Source of the DNA: Sphingobacterium faecium
Lineage (GTDB): Bacteria; Bacteroidota; Bacteroidia; Sphingobacteriales; Sphingobacteriaceae
Direction of reading: 5' to 3'
DNA length: 64,000 bases
NCBI RefSeq assembly: GCF_003054045.1
Contig: NZ_QBKH01000003.1
Coordinates: 682,001-746,000, forward strand
A program made the position numbers and the translations under genes. Below, in pieces: positions 15,725 to 24,034 of the stretch. Each line of letters starts with the position of its first letter. Position 1 is the stretch's first letter. The notes beneath the pieces are model-generated. The model was not told the origin of the DNA, did not search any database, and saw nothing but the letters and a program-made list of their open reading frames with translations.

Positions 15725-18139
15725 ATGTTGGAAACCACATTAGACCAAGGCAGTGATTTAAGTTCGAAACTAAGTTTTGATGACTTTAGAAAGATCATTG
15801 TTGAAGATTATAGGGTTGCAGTAGAGAGCAGATATGTTAGTCTATTGGGGCGTAAGGAAGTCTTAACAGGGAAAGCAAAATTCGGAATTTTTGGAGATGG
15901 CAAAGAGCTGGCACAGATAGCCGTCTCTAAAGTCTTTCAAAAAGGGGATTGGCGCTCGGGGTATTATAGAGATCAGACACTCGCTTTTGCAAGTGGGATG
16001 ACCACTATCTACCAGTTTTTCTCTCAATTGTATGCACATCCAGATGTCGAGAAGGATCCTTCTTCTGCTGGCCGTCAAATGAATTGTCATTTTTCAGTTC
16101 GCGTAATCGATGAAGATGGTAATTGGCTGGATCAGACACAGCAAAAAAACACCTTCTCTGATATTTCTACGACCGGTGGTCAGATGGCGCGTATCTTAGG
16201 GCTTGGGTTGGCTTCTAAATTATATCGGGAAAATCCGAATTTATCTTATTTGAAGTATTTTTCAAATGGAGGAAATGAAGTGGTGTTTTGTTCTATCGGA
16301 AATGCTTCCACTTCTGAAGGTGTATTCTTTGAAGTCGTAAATGCGGTAGGAGTCAAGCAAATACCCGTCGTTATTTCGATATGGGATGATGGGTATGGAA
16401 TTTCGGTTCCTAATGAGGTACAAACGACCAAAGGTGATATATCTGAAATATTAAAAGGATTTCAAAAAGAAAATGGATCCAATGGTTTTGAAATATTTAA
16501 AGTAAAGGGCTGGGATTATCCTGGACTTTGCCAAACCTATGAACGTGCAGCAAAATATGCTCGGGAAAATCATACCCCTTGTATTGTCCATGTGATCGAA
16601 TTGACGCAACCACAGGGGCACTCTTCTTCGGGTTCTCATGAACGCTATAAATCAAAAGAACGTCTGGATTGGGAATTGGAACACGATTGTATTGTTAAAA
16701 TGCAAAAATGGTTGATCGATTCTGATATTGCAACAGCAGAACAAATAAAAACCATCGAAGAAGAAGCGAAAGACTTTGTGCGTAAAGAACAGCGTCGAGC
16801 ATGGTCAGATTATAATAAGGCGTTGGCCGTAGATGCTTCTCAAGCAATAGCTTTATTGAGTCAAATCGATGATGAAGCCGTAGAATTGCCGCTCAAGCAA
16901 TTACAGTCTTTAACCGAACCTTCTTTAAAAGAAGTGTACAGTACTGTGCGTAAGGTGATCCGTGAATTAAAAGGTAAAGCTATTGATGGTAAGTCGGATT
17001 TATTGACTTGGTATAAACAACAGCAGCAAGTCAATGAAAAAAGATATAACTCAAAATTGTTTACCACTGGTCATCAGGGACCGGACCACGTTGAAGTGGT
17101 CGAACCGGTTTATTCGGACGACGCCAAGATCATCGATGGACGGGAGATTCTAAACATTTGTTTTGAAGAAAATTTTCTTCGTGATGAACGATTAATCGCA
17201 TTTGGTGAGGATGTGGGTAAAATTGGCGATGTGAACCAAGGTTTTGCTGGTCTACAAGAAAAATTTGGTGAACATCGGGTATTTGATACCGGAATTCGGG
17301 AGAATTCGATTATTGGGAAAGGAATAGGATTGGCTATTAGAGGTCTTAAACCTATTGCTGAGATTCAGTATTTAGATTACCTGCTATACGGGATTACGGT
17401 AGCGAGTGATGATCTCGCGAGCTTAAGTTACCGTACGTTTGGTGGTCAAAAAGCACCTGTGATCATTCGTACACGTGGTCATCGTTTGGAAGGTATCTGG
17501 CATTCGGGATCACCGATGTCCATGATCTTGGGAACATTGAGAGGTCTGCATATCTGTGTGCCACGCAATATGACTCAAGCAGCAGGGATGTACAATACCT
17601 TATTTAGATCGGATGAACCCGCATTGGTGATCGAGTGTTTAAATGGCTACCGATTAAAAGAACGTTTACCTCATAATATCGGTGATTTTACGGTACCCAT
17701 CGGTTATGCCGAGTGTATTCGAACAGGCCATGATATCACCATCGTATCTTATGGATCTACTTTACGCGTGGTGGAAGAAGCAGCTATGGAATTGGATAGA
17801 CTGGGGATCAGTGTTGAAATCATTGATGCACAAACTTTACAGCCTTTCGATAGAGCGCATTTGAGTGCAGAATCTTTAAAAAAGACGAATAAATTATTGG
17901 TAGTAGATGAGGATGTACCTGGAGGTGCGTCGGCGTTTATAATGCAACAGATCTTGGAAGAGCAAAATGGCTACTATTTATTAGACAGTCAGCCTCGTAC
18001 GTTAAGTGCTCAAGCACATCGTCCTCCGTATGGTTCCGATGGAGATTATTTTACTAAACCTTCTAGCGATGATATCGTAGAAGTGGTATTTGAAATGATG
18101 AATGAAGGTAATCCAGATCAATATCCCGCACTGTTTTAA
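15725..18139 (+). CDS. 2-oxoacid dehydrogenase E1 component, fused alpha and beta subunits
   Basis: This 804-residue protein joins an E1 alpha domain (about 20-440) to an E1 beta domain (about 468-804), the thiamine-diphosphate enzyme of pyruvate- or branched-chain-type dehydrogenase complexes. Alpha features are IGNASTSEGVFFE at 191-203, WDDGYGIS at 220-227 and QGHSSSGSHERY; beta features are FGEDVGKIGD, the RENSIIGKGIG segment with its catalytic Glu, and WHSGSP. The alpha cofactor motif has Asn193 where Asp/Glu is usual and Asp222 where Asn is usual. E2 and E3 are not in the window. Substrate is uncertain; branched-chain 2-oxoacids are the usual guess for this type. Confidence 0.9.
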   Translation: MLETTLDQGSDLSSKLSFDDFRKIIVEDYRVAVESRYVSLLGRKEVLTGKAKFGIFGDGKELAQIAVSKVFQKGDWRSGYYRDQTLAFASGMTTIYQFFSQLYAHPDVEKDPSSAGRQMNCHFSVRVIDEDGNWLDQTQQKNTFSDISTTGGQMARILGLGLASKLYRENPNLSYLKYFSNGGNEVVFCSIGNASTSEGVFFEVVNAVGVKQIPVVISIWDDGYGISVPNEVQTTKGDISEILKGFQKENGSNGFEIFKVKGWDYPGLCQTYERAAKYARENHTPCIVHVIELTQPQGHSSSGSHERYKSKERLDWELEHDCIVKMQKWLIDSDIATAEQIKTIEEEAKDFVRKEQRRAWSDYNKALAVDASQAIALLSQIDDEAVELPLKQLQSLTEPSLKEVYSTVRKVIRELKGKAIDGKSDLLTWYKQQQQVNEKRYNSKLFTTGHQGPDHVEVVEPVYSDDAKIIDGREILNICFEENFLRDERLIAFGEDVGKIGDVNQGFAGLQEKFGEHRVFDTGIRENSIIGKGIGLAIRGLKPIAEIQYLDYLLYGITVASDDLASLSYRTFGGQKAPVIIRTRGHRLEGIWHSGSPMSMILGTLRGLHICVPRNMTQAAGMYNTLFRSDEPALVIECLNGYRLKERLPHNIGDFTVPIGYAECIRTGHDITIVSYGSTLRVVEEAAMELDRLGISVEIIDAQTLQPFDRAHLSAESLKKTNKLLVVDEDVPGGASAFIMQQILEEQNGYYLLDSQPRTLSAQAHRPPYGSDGDYFTKPSSDDIVEVVFEMMNEGNPDQYPALF

Positions 18140-18155
18140 TCAGTGTGGGATATTG
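18119..18155. terminator. Hairpin between convergent E1 and ROK genes
   Basis: CAATATCCCGCACTG at 18119-18133 pairs with CAGTGTGGGATATTG at 18141-18155 (one G-U), loop TTTTAAT. The left arm lies in the last codons of the E1 gene and the loop holds its stop codon. No T tract follows, so it may act as an mRNA end barrier or weak bidirectional terminator. Confidence 0.55.
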
Positions 18156-18159
18156 AGAT

Positions 18160-19020
18160 TTATGAAAACTGTGCAGCAGCCCCTATAATAGCAGCTTCTT
18201 CACCTAGAATAGCTGTTTTTATATGGAATACTTCAATTTCTTTTTTCTTTTGATTTAACAATAGGGGTAATGCCTTGGCAATATTTCCTCCGATGACAAA
18301 GTCGTTGCAGTTATATTTCTTGCTGAAGAAATCAAGGAAAGCAATCAGGTGATTACTGTATTCATCACAGATGGTACTGAATGCAGGTTCTTCTTGATGC
18401 TCATTGATGATTTGTTTTAATCCGGTTACTTCGATATTGGTAAGCTCTTTAAATCGTCTTATAAACCATCTCGTGACTAAGAACTCTTCAAAGATTAAAC
18501 CTTGATAAGGGGTGTTCCAAAGATCGGCATCAAATGATTTTTCACCCTTATTCCAAACGGCTGAACCAAGACCTGTTCCTAACGTGATACCCAATACTCT
18601 TTCTTTTGTATGGAGATGTTGAGCAAAAACTTCCCCTTGTAGAAATGCTGCGGCATCGTTGATAAAGTGAATGTTCTGTTCTGGTATTCCGGTTAACGTT
18701 GATAAAGGTGTCTTGACATTCACCTTATATAGCTCATCGTATTTGCTTTGTCCGGTCATCATAGAAACCCCATTTTCATAATCAAAAGGTCCTGGCATGG
18801 CAATACCAATATGTTTGACTTTTGAACCAGCTGCTGCTACACAACTGTTGATTGTGTTTGCCCACGTAAGGAAAATCGATTTAGCATTTTCTTGCGAAAA
18901 AACGTGGTTTCTGACCACGTTTTCCGAAATAATTTTCCAATCTAATTTATTCACTATAGCGGCACTAATATGCGTACCACCAATATCCACTCCTAAAATG
19001 AATTCACTTTTATCTGACAT
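18160..19020 (-). CDS. ROK-family sugar kinase-like protein
   Basis: This 286-residue protein has the ASKHA fold signatures of the ROK family: [12 protein letters not shown] near the N-terminus (phosphate-binding), [21 protein letters not shown] carrying the catalytic aspartate, ITLGTGLGS, and a C-terminal [10 protein letters not shown]. The zinc-binding cysteine motif of many ROK kinases is absent. Glucose or another hexose is the likely substrate. Its start overlaps the end of aroC by 11 bases, so it is translated from the aromatic operon transcript, an unexpected neighbour. Confidence 0.88.
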   Translation of the reverse strand: MSDKSEFILGVDIGGTHISAAIVNKLDWKIISENVVRNHVFSQENAKSIFLTWANTINSCVAAAGSKVKHIGIAMPGPFDYENGVSMMTGQSKYDELYKVNVKTPLSTLTGIPEQNIHFINDAAAFLQGEVFAQHLHTKERVLGITLGTGLGSAVWNKGEKSFDADLWNTPYQGLIFEEFLVTRWFIRRFKELTNIEVTGLKQIINEHQEEPAFSTICDEYSNHLIAFLDFFSKKYNCNDFVIGGNIAKALPLLLNQKKKEIEVFHIKTAILGEEAAIIGAAAQFS

Positions 19021-20113
19021 TTTTGTAACTAGATTGTTTTAATAAATGATCAGCAATAACTAATGCAGCCATTGCTTCAACAATAATAACGGCACGTGAG
19101 ACGACACAAGGATCATGTCTTCCTTTGCCTTGTACTGTAGCTTCATTACCATTAGAGTCTATGGTTTGTTGGTCTCTCATGATCGTCGCAACAGGCTTGA
19201 ATGCTGTTTTAAATGTGATATCCATCCCATTTGAAATACCACCCTGTATTCCTCCGGAGAAATTAGTATGCGTTTTAGTCTGATTAATATCATGCTCATC
19301 AGAAATAAAAAGATCGTTATGTTGTGATCCTAATAATTCTGAACCAGCAAAACCAGATCCATATTCAAAACCGTGTACGGCATTGATGCTCATCATCGCT
19401 TTGGCGAGGTCAGCATGTAATTTATCAAATACCGGTTCTCCCAATCCAACGGGCACATTTCTGATAATCGTGGAGATGCGGCCACCTACCGTATCACCCG
19501 ATTTTCGAACAGTATCGATAAATTCAATCATTTCCTTTGCTGTTGCAGGATCGGCGCATCGCGCTATATTAGACTCTCTCAAATCTAACAGTACGGTTAA
19601 GTCTTTTGTATCTACATTTGGAGATTCAATTTTACCAACACCAGACACGTGTGCAAAAATTTCAATTCCATGCTGCTTTAAGAAAGATTTCGCAATGGCA
19701 CCTGCCGCTACCCGAGCAGCAGTTTCTCTTGCTGAAGAACGTCCTCCACCACGATAGTCACGATGCCCATATTTCATATGGTAAGTGTAATCTGCGTGTG
19801 AGGGTCTAAAAATATCTTTTATATGCGAGTAATCTTTCGATCGTTGATCTTCATTAGGAATGAGTATGGCAATGGGTGTTCCTGTTGACTTTCCTTCAAA
19901 TACACCTGAAAGAATTTGAGCGGTATCACTTTCTTTTCTTTGAGTTGTTATTTTGGATTGACCAGGCTTGCGTTTATCCAGTTCTGATTGTATAAACTCC
20001 TCATCAATAGCGATATTTGGAGGGCAACCATCTAAAATAACACCAATCGCTTTTCCGTGAGATTCCCCAAACGTGCTTATTCTAAATAAATCGCCAAATG
20101 AATTTCCTGCCAT
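19010..20113 (-). CDS. aroC: Chorismate synthase
   Basis: This 367-residue enzyme converts EPSP to chorismate with reduced FMN, the last common step of aromatic amino-acid synthesis. [18 protein letters not shown], the [18 protein letters not shown] segment and the [14 protein letters not shown] region are diagnostic. Length is normal. It follows aroA in the same operon, separated by 68 bases that hold a hairpin, and overlaps the ROK gene by 11 bases. Confidence 0.98.
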   Translation of the reverse strand: MAGNSFGDLFRISTFGESHGKAIGVILDGCPPNIAIDEEFIQSELDKRKPGQSKITTQRKESDTAQILSGVFEGKSTGTPIAILIPNEDQRSKDYSHIKDIFRPSHADYTYHMKYGHRDYRGGGRSSARETAARVAAGAIAKSFLKQHGIEIFAHVSGVGKIESPNVDTKDLTVLLDLRESNIARCADPATAKEMIEFIDTVRKSGDTVGGRISTIIRNVPVGLGEPVFDKLHADLAKAMMSINAVHGFEYGSGFAGSELLGSQHNDLFISDEHDINQTKTHTNFSGGIQGGISNGMDITFKTAFKPVATIMRDQQTIDSNGNEATVQGKGRHDPCVVSRAVIIVEAMAALVIADHLLKQSSYKNVR

Positions 20114-20142
20114 GATTTAATATAATTTCTATAAATATAGGT

Positions 20143-20180
20143 AAAACCGCAATAATAGGAGCATTATTGCGGTTTTTTTT
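20143..20180. terminator. Hairpin between aroA and aroC, best T run on the opposite strand
   Basis: AAAACCGCAATAAT at 20143-20156 pairs perfectly with ATTATTGCGGTTTT at 20163-20176. On the plus strand it is followed by further T residues to 20180 (eight in all), but no plus-strand gene ends there. On the coding minus strand only four T residues follow the stem, so it would be a partial terminator inside the operon. Confidence 0.65.
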
Positions 20181-20181
20181 G

Positions 20182-21429
20182 CTAAGTAATGATAAATTTA
20201 TGCTCAGCTAAATGTTTCCAAAAATCTGGATAAGATTTTTCTACAACTTGTGGCTCCTCAATATTAATATTTTTGAAAATTAATGCTAGAGGGGCAAATG
20301 CCATTGCCATTCTATGATCTTCATAGGTCGCAAAAGAAACAGCTGTGGGTTCGAAGACTGCATCCGTTTTGATGTGATAGGTCGTGCCATCTTCGATTAA
20401 TTTTGCGCCAAATTTAGCAATTTCAGTTTTTAAGGCTAAAATGCGATCTGTCTCTTTGATTTTTAAGGTTTCAAGACCTGTCAAAGAGATATCACGGCGT
20501 AATGCTGCCGCGACAACAACTACCGTTTGAGCCAAATCTGGACATTCTTTCATATCGAAAAATGTCTTTCCCGAAGGTTCACTTATTTTGGTGAGGTGTA
20601 AACCATCTTGTTCAAATGCTGATGCGACCCCAAAGTGGCTCATGATTTCTACGATGGCGATATCACCTTGTAAACTGTTTTTTTTGAGTCCAGGAAGGGT
20701 AATAGAACCGGAATTAGAAAGTGCGACTATCGCATACCAATAAGATGCTGCACTCCAATCAGGTTCGACATATATGGTTGCCTCTTTTGTTTCCTGATGT
20801 GGGATATGAATCGTATTGTTGAGCCATTCGTTTTGAATACCAACTTCTTTGAGCATATTTAAGGTCATCGTCACATAAGGCCTTGAAGTCAGTTCCCCTT
20901 CAATTTCTAGCGTCAAACCTTTTTTCAAAGATGCGGCGATAAGGAGTAATGCCGATAGGTATTGACTGCTGATATTGCCCTTAATTGAAATTTTATCTTT
21001 TCCCTGAATCATACCACCTTCTATTTTAAGAGGAGGGAAGCCTGATTTTGCTTCATAATGAACATCAGCACCAATAGTTTTCAACGCATCTACTAAAATT
21101 CCAATAGGCCTTTGCTGCATGCGTTCGGAACCTGTTAAAATGAAATTTCCTTTGATCAAATTTAGGTAAGCTGTCAAGAAACGCATCGCAGTTCCCGCAG
21201 GTCCAATATCGATGTGGGTTACTCCAGATTGGGCTTGGGCAGCGAGTTGAAGAGCCTCTTTTAGAGTGACGGTATCAAAAGCTTGCGAAAGATTTTCTAT
21301 TTGTACTTTCCCTTTTCCCAACGCTTGAATAATAAGGGCACGGTTACTTTCTGATTTTGAACCAGTAAGTTGAACCGTACCATTAATACTTTTAGATGGG
21401 TGAGTAAGTGTAATCACCTGTTGACTCAT
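20182..21429 (-). CDS. aroA: 3-phosphoshikimate 1-carboxyvinyltransferase (EPSP synthase)
   Basis: This 415-residue enzyme joins phosphoenolpyruvate to shikimate-3-phosphate. LTGSKSESNRALI at the start, GPAGTAMRFLTAYL, SERMQQRPIGILVDAL and LKIKETDRILAL are the family's substrate-binding segments. The ATG shares one base with the stop of the preceding DAHP synthase gene (TAATG), so translation is coupled. Confidence 0.97.
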   Translation of the reverse strand: MSQQVITLTHPSKSINGTVQLTGSKSESNRALIIQALGKGKVQIENLSQAFDTVTLKEALQLAAQAQSGVTHIDIGPAGTAMRFLTAYLNLIKGNFILTGSERMQQRPIGILVDALKTIGADVHYEAKSGFPPLKIEGGMIQGKDKISIKGNISSQYLSALLLIAASLKKGLTLEIEGELTSRPYVTMTLNMLKEVGIQNEWLNNTIHIPHQETKEATIYVEPDWSAASYWYAIVALSNSGSITLPGLKKNSLQGDIAIVEIMSHFGVASAFEQDGLHLTKISEPSGKTFFDMKECPDLAQTVVVVAAALRRDISLTGLETLKIKETDRILALKTEIAKFGAKLIEDGTTYHIKTDAVFEPTAVSFATYEDHRMAMAFAPLALIFKNINIEEPQVVEKSYPDFWKHLAEHKFIIT

Positions 21430-22535
21430 TATGCCTCCGCAGTAGGTTGAGTATTCATGATTGCATTTTGCTTACGAATCGATTCATTGTGAACCAATTC
21501 TAAGAATTTTACTGCAAAATCATTACTCAAAGTTAATGCTTCAGCAAGTTGGGTACGTTTTTGAATGATCTCATCCCAACGATTTACTTGTAGAATCGTT
21601 ACATTGTTGTCACGTTTGTATTCACCGATTTTCTCAGCGATTTTCATACGTTCACCAATTTTCTGAATGATTAGATCATCTAATTTATCAATATTGCTAC
21701 GTAACTCGGCCAATTTATCTTCGAAAGCTGGATTGTCTGAATCTGCTTTACGTAAGTTTAAATGATCGATTAAATCAGCAAGTGCAGCTGGTGTCACCTG
21801 TTGTTTAGCATCAGTCCATGCAACTGAAGGATCGATATGTGATTCAATAATCAAACCTTGTAAATCCATATCCATGGCTTTTTGAGAAATGTATGGCAAC
21901 AATTCGCGGTTACCACAGATATGACTTGGATCATTGATAATCGGTAAATCTGGACATAAAGATTTTAATTGAATGGCAAGATCCCACATCGGTTCGTTAC
22001 GGAAAGCAGATTTTTCGTAAGAAGAGAAACCTCTATGGATAGCGCCTAATTTTTTAATTCCAGCACGGTTTATACGCTCTAAAGCACCAATCCATAAGGA
22101 TAAATCAGGGTTTACTGGATTTTTAACAAAAACAGGGATATCAACTCCAACTAATGCATCAGCGATTTCTTGAACTGTAAAAGGGTTTGCTGTAGAACGT
22201 GCTCCGATCCAAAGTACATCTACACCAGCAGCTAAAGCTTCTTCTACGTGCTTCGCCGTTGCTACTTCTGTAGCAGTCAATAAGCCTGTTTCAGCTTTTG
22301 CTCTTTTCAACCATTCTAAACCAATAGAACCAATACCTTCAAATTCTCCTGGACGAGTACGTGGTTTCCATATACCAGCACGTAAGATGTTGACTTTACC
22401 CGTATTTGCTAATAAATGTGCTGTTGATACCAATTGATCTTCTGTTTCAGCACTACAAGGTCCTGCGATAATTAAAGGCTTGTCTCCTGTATCTAACCAA
22501 GATTTTAAAGGGACGATATCTAATGTGTTTTTCAT
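21429..22535 (-). CDS. Bifunctional 3-deoxy-7-phosphoheptulonate synthase / chorismate mutase
   Basis: This 368-residue protein fuses a type I-beta (KDO8P-like) DAHP synthase, about residues 1-265 (IIAGPCSAETEDQL, GIWKPRTRPGEFEG, INDPSHICG), to a C-terminal AroQ-type chorismate mutase, about 275-350 (LRSNIDKLDDLIIQKIGERM..IGEYK). It supplies the entry step of the shikimate pathway and the branch from chorismate to prephenate in one polypeptide. The mutase domain may also serve as the feedback sensor for prephenate or chorismate, as described for related fusions; that is inference. It lies downstream of pheA with 125 bases between. Confidence 0.95.
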   Translation of the reverse strand: MKNTLDIVPLKSWLDTGDKPLIIAGPCSAETEDQLVSTAHLLANTGKVNILRAGIWKPRTRPGEFEGIGSIGLEWLKRAKAETGLLTATEVATAKHVEEALAAGVDVLWIGARSTANPFTVQEIADALVGVDIPVFVKNPVNPDLSLWIGALERINRAGIKKLGAIHRGFSSYEKSAFRNEPMWDLAIQLKSLCPDLPIINDPSHICGNRELLPYISQKAMDMDLQGLIIESHIDPSVAWTDAKQQVTPAALADLIDHLNLRKADSDNPAFEDKLAELRSNIDKLDDLIIQKIGERMKIAEKIGEYKRDNNVTILQVNRWDEIIQKRTQLAEALTLSNDFAVKFLELVHNESIRKQNAIMNTQPTAEA

Positions 22536-22571
22536 TATTATATAATTTTTATTTTTGAGTGGTTATGACGC

Positions 22572-22618
22572 GATCATGATCATAATGCATTGCTTTTCGA
22601 GAGCTTTAGATCATGATG
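22572..22618. promoter_or_regulatory. Paired GATCATGATC palindromes between pheA and the DAHP synthase gene
   Basis: GATCATGATC (perfect palindrome) at 22572-22581 and GATCATGATG at 22609-22618 are spaced 37 bases apart in the 125-base pheA/DAHP synthase gap. They could be an operator pair or an RNA hairpin (arms ATCATGATC/GATCATGAT). No TAnnTTTG promoter accompanies them. Confidence 0.35.
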
Positions 22619-22660
22619 GTTTCATTTCTATTTTGAGTTTTACTTTTTATTTATGACAAC

Positions 22661-23485
22661 TTAAATGCGGTCATTTTTGACATATTCGCCCATAATATTA
22701 AAATTGATACTATGTTTTAATACTTTACGAATAGCGGCATCATAATCCGACTGCTTTTTCCATTCTACATCAACGAAAAAATCATATTCATTTCTTTTTC
22801 CGATAACAGGCATCGACTGAATCTTGCTCAGATTAATATTTTGGTCGGCAAAGCATTGCAGAATTGTTGCTAGTGAACCTACTGAATTGCCCGTCTGAAA
22901 GGATAAAGAAGCTTTATTGGCATTCTCTTGTTCTTCGACATCATTTGATAAGACTAAAAATCTAGTACTATTTTTTTTGTTGGTTTCAATCTTTGCTTCT
23001 AATATATTAAGACCATATGTTTTTGCTGCAAGAGTACCTGCAATAGCAGCTGTATCGGTCAATTTTTGATTGGCTACTTTAGCTGCAGAAGCCGCAGTAT
23101 CCGAGCTTTCAGAAATCTTTACATCAGGTAATTCTTGTAAGAACTCTTCGCATTGACGAATAGCCATTTGATGTGACTCGATAAATTTTATATCAGCAAG
23201 TTTAACTCCGGGAAGAGCCAATAAATTTTGGTGAATACTCAATGCAATTTCACCAACAATATTGAATTTATAATCTCTTAAAAGATTATAATTGGGCAAT
23301 ATGCTTCCTGCGATTGAATTTTCAATGGCCATGACAACATAATCAACTTTTTTCTGCTTTAATAATTCGCAGGTTTTTTTGAAAGTATCGCATTCTATCG
23401 TTTCGATGTCTTCACCAAAATACTTCAGTGATGCTTCCTCATGAAAGGAAGCTTTTACTCCCTGTATTGCAATTTTTAAACCCAT
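22661..23485 (-). CDS. pheA: Prephenate dehydratase with ACT domain
   Basis: This 274-residue enzyme converts prephenate to phenylpyruvate, the committed step to phenylalanine. The catalytic domain shows MAIENSIAGSI and the conserved Thr-Arg-Phe in NSTRFLVLS; the C-terminal ACT domain starts about residue 195 (SLSFQTGNSVGSLATIL). The usual phenylalanine-site ESRP is QSMP here (NLSKIQSMPVIG). No mutase domain is fused; that activity lies in the next gene. Expression appears controlled by a leader-peptide attenuator immediately upstream (23508-23636). Confidence 0.96.
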   Translation of the reverse strand: MGLKIAIQGVKASFHEEASLKYFGEDIETIECDTFKKTCELLKQKKVDYVVMAIENSIAGSILPNYNLLRDYKFNIVGEIALSIHQNLLALPGVKLADIKFIESHQMAIRQCEEFLQELPDVKISESSDTAASAAKVANQKLTDTAAIAGTLAAKTYGLNILEAKIETNKKNSTRFLVLSNDVEEQENANKASLSFQTGNSVGSLATILQCFADQNINLSKIQSMPVIGKRNEYDFFVDVEWKKQSDYDAAIRKVLKHSINFNIMGEYVKNDRI

Positions 23486-23507
23486 TGTCTGTTTTATATG
23501 TTCTTAG

Positions 23508-23550
23508 AAAAAGCAAAAGTTCCGATTGTTGACCGGAACTTTTGCTTTTT
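23508..23550 (-). terminator. Attenuator terminator in the pheA leader
   Basis: On the minus strand AAAAAGCAAAAGTTCCG (23550-23534) pairs with CGGAACTTTTGCTTTTT (23524-23508), a perfect 17-bp stem with a 9-base loop and a terminal T5. It lies 22 bases before the pheA start, inside the transcript that begins near 23651. The first arm can alternatively pair with the antiterminator at 23576-23582. Confidence 0.92.
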
Positions 23551-23575
23551 AATATCTTGTGATGATTACAAATTC

Positions 23576-23582
23576 GTTCCAG
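23576..23582 (-). promoter_or_regulatory. Antiterminator segment of the pheA attenuator
   Basis: CTGGAAC, located 3 bases after the leader-peptide stop codon, is complementary (six Watson-Crick pairs plus one U-G) to GTTCCGG at 23539-23533, the loop-side end of the first terminator arm. A ribosome terminating at 23586 would cover it; a ribosome stalled on the Phe/Tyr codons would leave it free. Confidence 0.75.
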
Positions 23583-23585
23583 CTC

Positions 23586-23636
23586 TTATTGTTTAAAATA
23601 AAAGTAATTAAAAAAATATGTAGTCGTCATTTTCAT
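23586..23636 (-). CDS. Phe/Tyr leader peptide of the pheA attenuator
   Basis: The 16-codon frame encodes MKMTTTYFFNYFYFKQ and stops with TAA. Seven of eight consecutive codons (residues 7-14) are Phe or Tyr: Tyr, Phe, Phe, Asn, Tyr, Phe, Tyr, Phe. It starts about 15 bases after the expected transcription start and is followed by antiterminator and terminator segments in the correct order. This is the same logic as the E. coli pheL leader but with no sequence similarity. A second ATG at 23630 could also be the start. Confidence 0.85.
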   Translation of the reverse strand: MKMTTTYFFNYFYFKQ

Positions 23637-23657
23637 TATTTGTTCGTTTCGATGTTC

Positions 23658-23687
23658 CAAATATACGTATGTTTTTTAATAATGCAA
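23658..23687 (-). promoter_or_regulatory. Promoter of pheA and its leader peptide
   Basis: On the minus strand TTG (23687-23685) and TATATTTG (23665-23658) are spaced by 19 bases, a near-ideal Bacteroidetes promoter. The implied transcript start near 23651 gives a leader of about 165 bases before pheA. Confidence 0.8.
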
Positions 23688-23689
23688 GA

Positions 23690-23998
23690 GAAAAAATAAA
23701 TATTTTTAAACTATTTTTTTTAATCATTTTTATCAGTAAAAATTTCTATTATTTTCTATTATTTTCGATTATTTTTTGATGTTATTTTCAAATCTTTATT
23801 TTGTAATAAAATTCCTTTAAATGTTATTAAAATAAGTTTTTATATTTTTAAGGGTTATTTATTGCTATTTAATTCTATTATTTTAGTGCTTTTTTATTGT
23901 TATTTTTAGTATATTTTTTATTCATTTTTAATATAAAAGTAGCTCTATTTTTAACGTTAATGTATCTATTTTAAGTCATGAATTGCTGTAATAATTCG
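23690..23998. repeat. Extremely AT-rich spacer with a 10-bp tandem repeat
   Basis: The roughly 300 bases between the divergent pheA and nuclease promoters are almost entirely A and T. CTATTATTTT is repeated at 23746 and 23756, with a one-base variant (CGATTATTTT) at 23766. No gene is visible. Such DNA may be curved or act as an upstream promoter element; nothing more can be supported. Confidence 0.75.
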
Positions 23999-24006
23999 TA
24001 TTTTTG
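23999..24006 (+). promoter_or_regulatory. Candidate -7 element for the nuclease operon
   Basis: TATTTTTG matches TAnnTTTG. Its predicted start point near 24013 lies after the in-frame ATG at 23978 and before ATG 24035, supporting the latter as the true start. No well-spaced TTG is present. Confidence 0.5.
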
Positions 24007-24034
24007 TCTCCTATATATCGCAATTTATACAAAC

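Noticed and set aside
22536..22660. Second attenuator in front of the DAHP synthase gene
   Set aside because: The gap has no terminator and only a four-codon ATG frame without aromatic codons.
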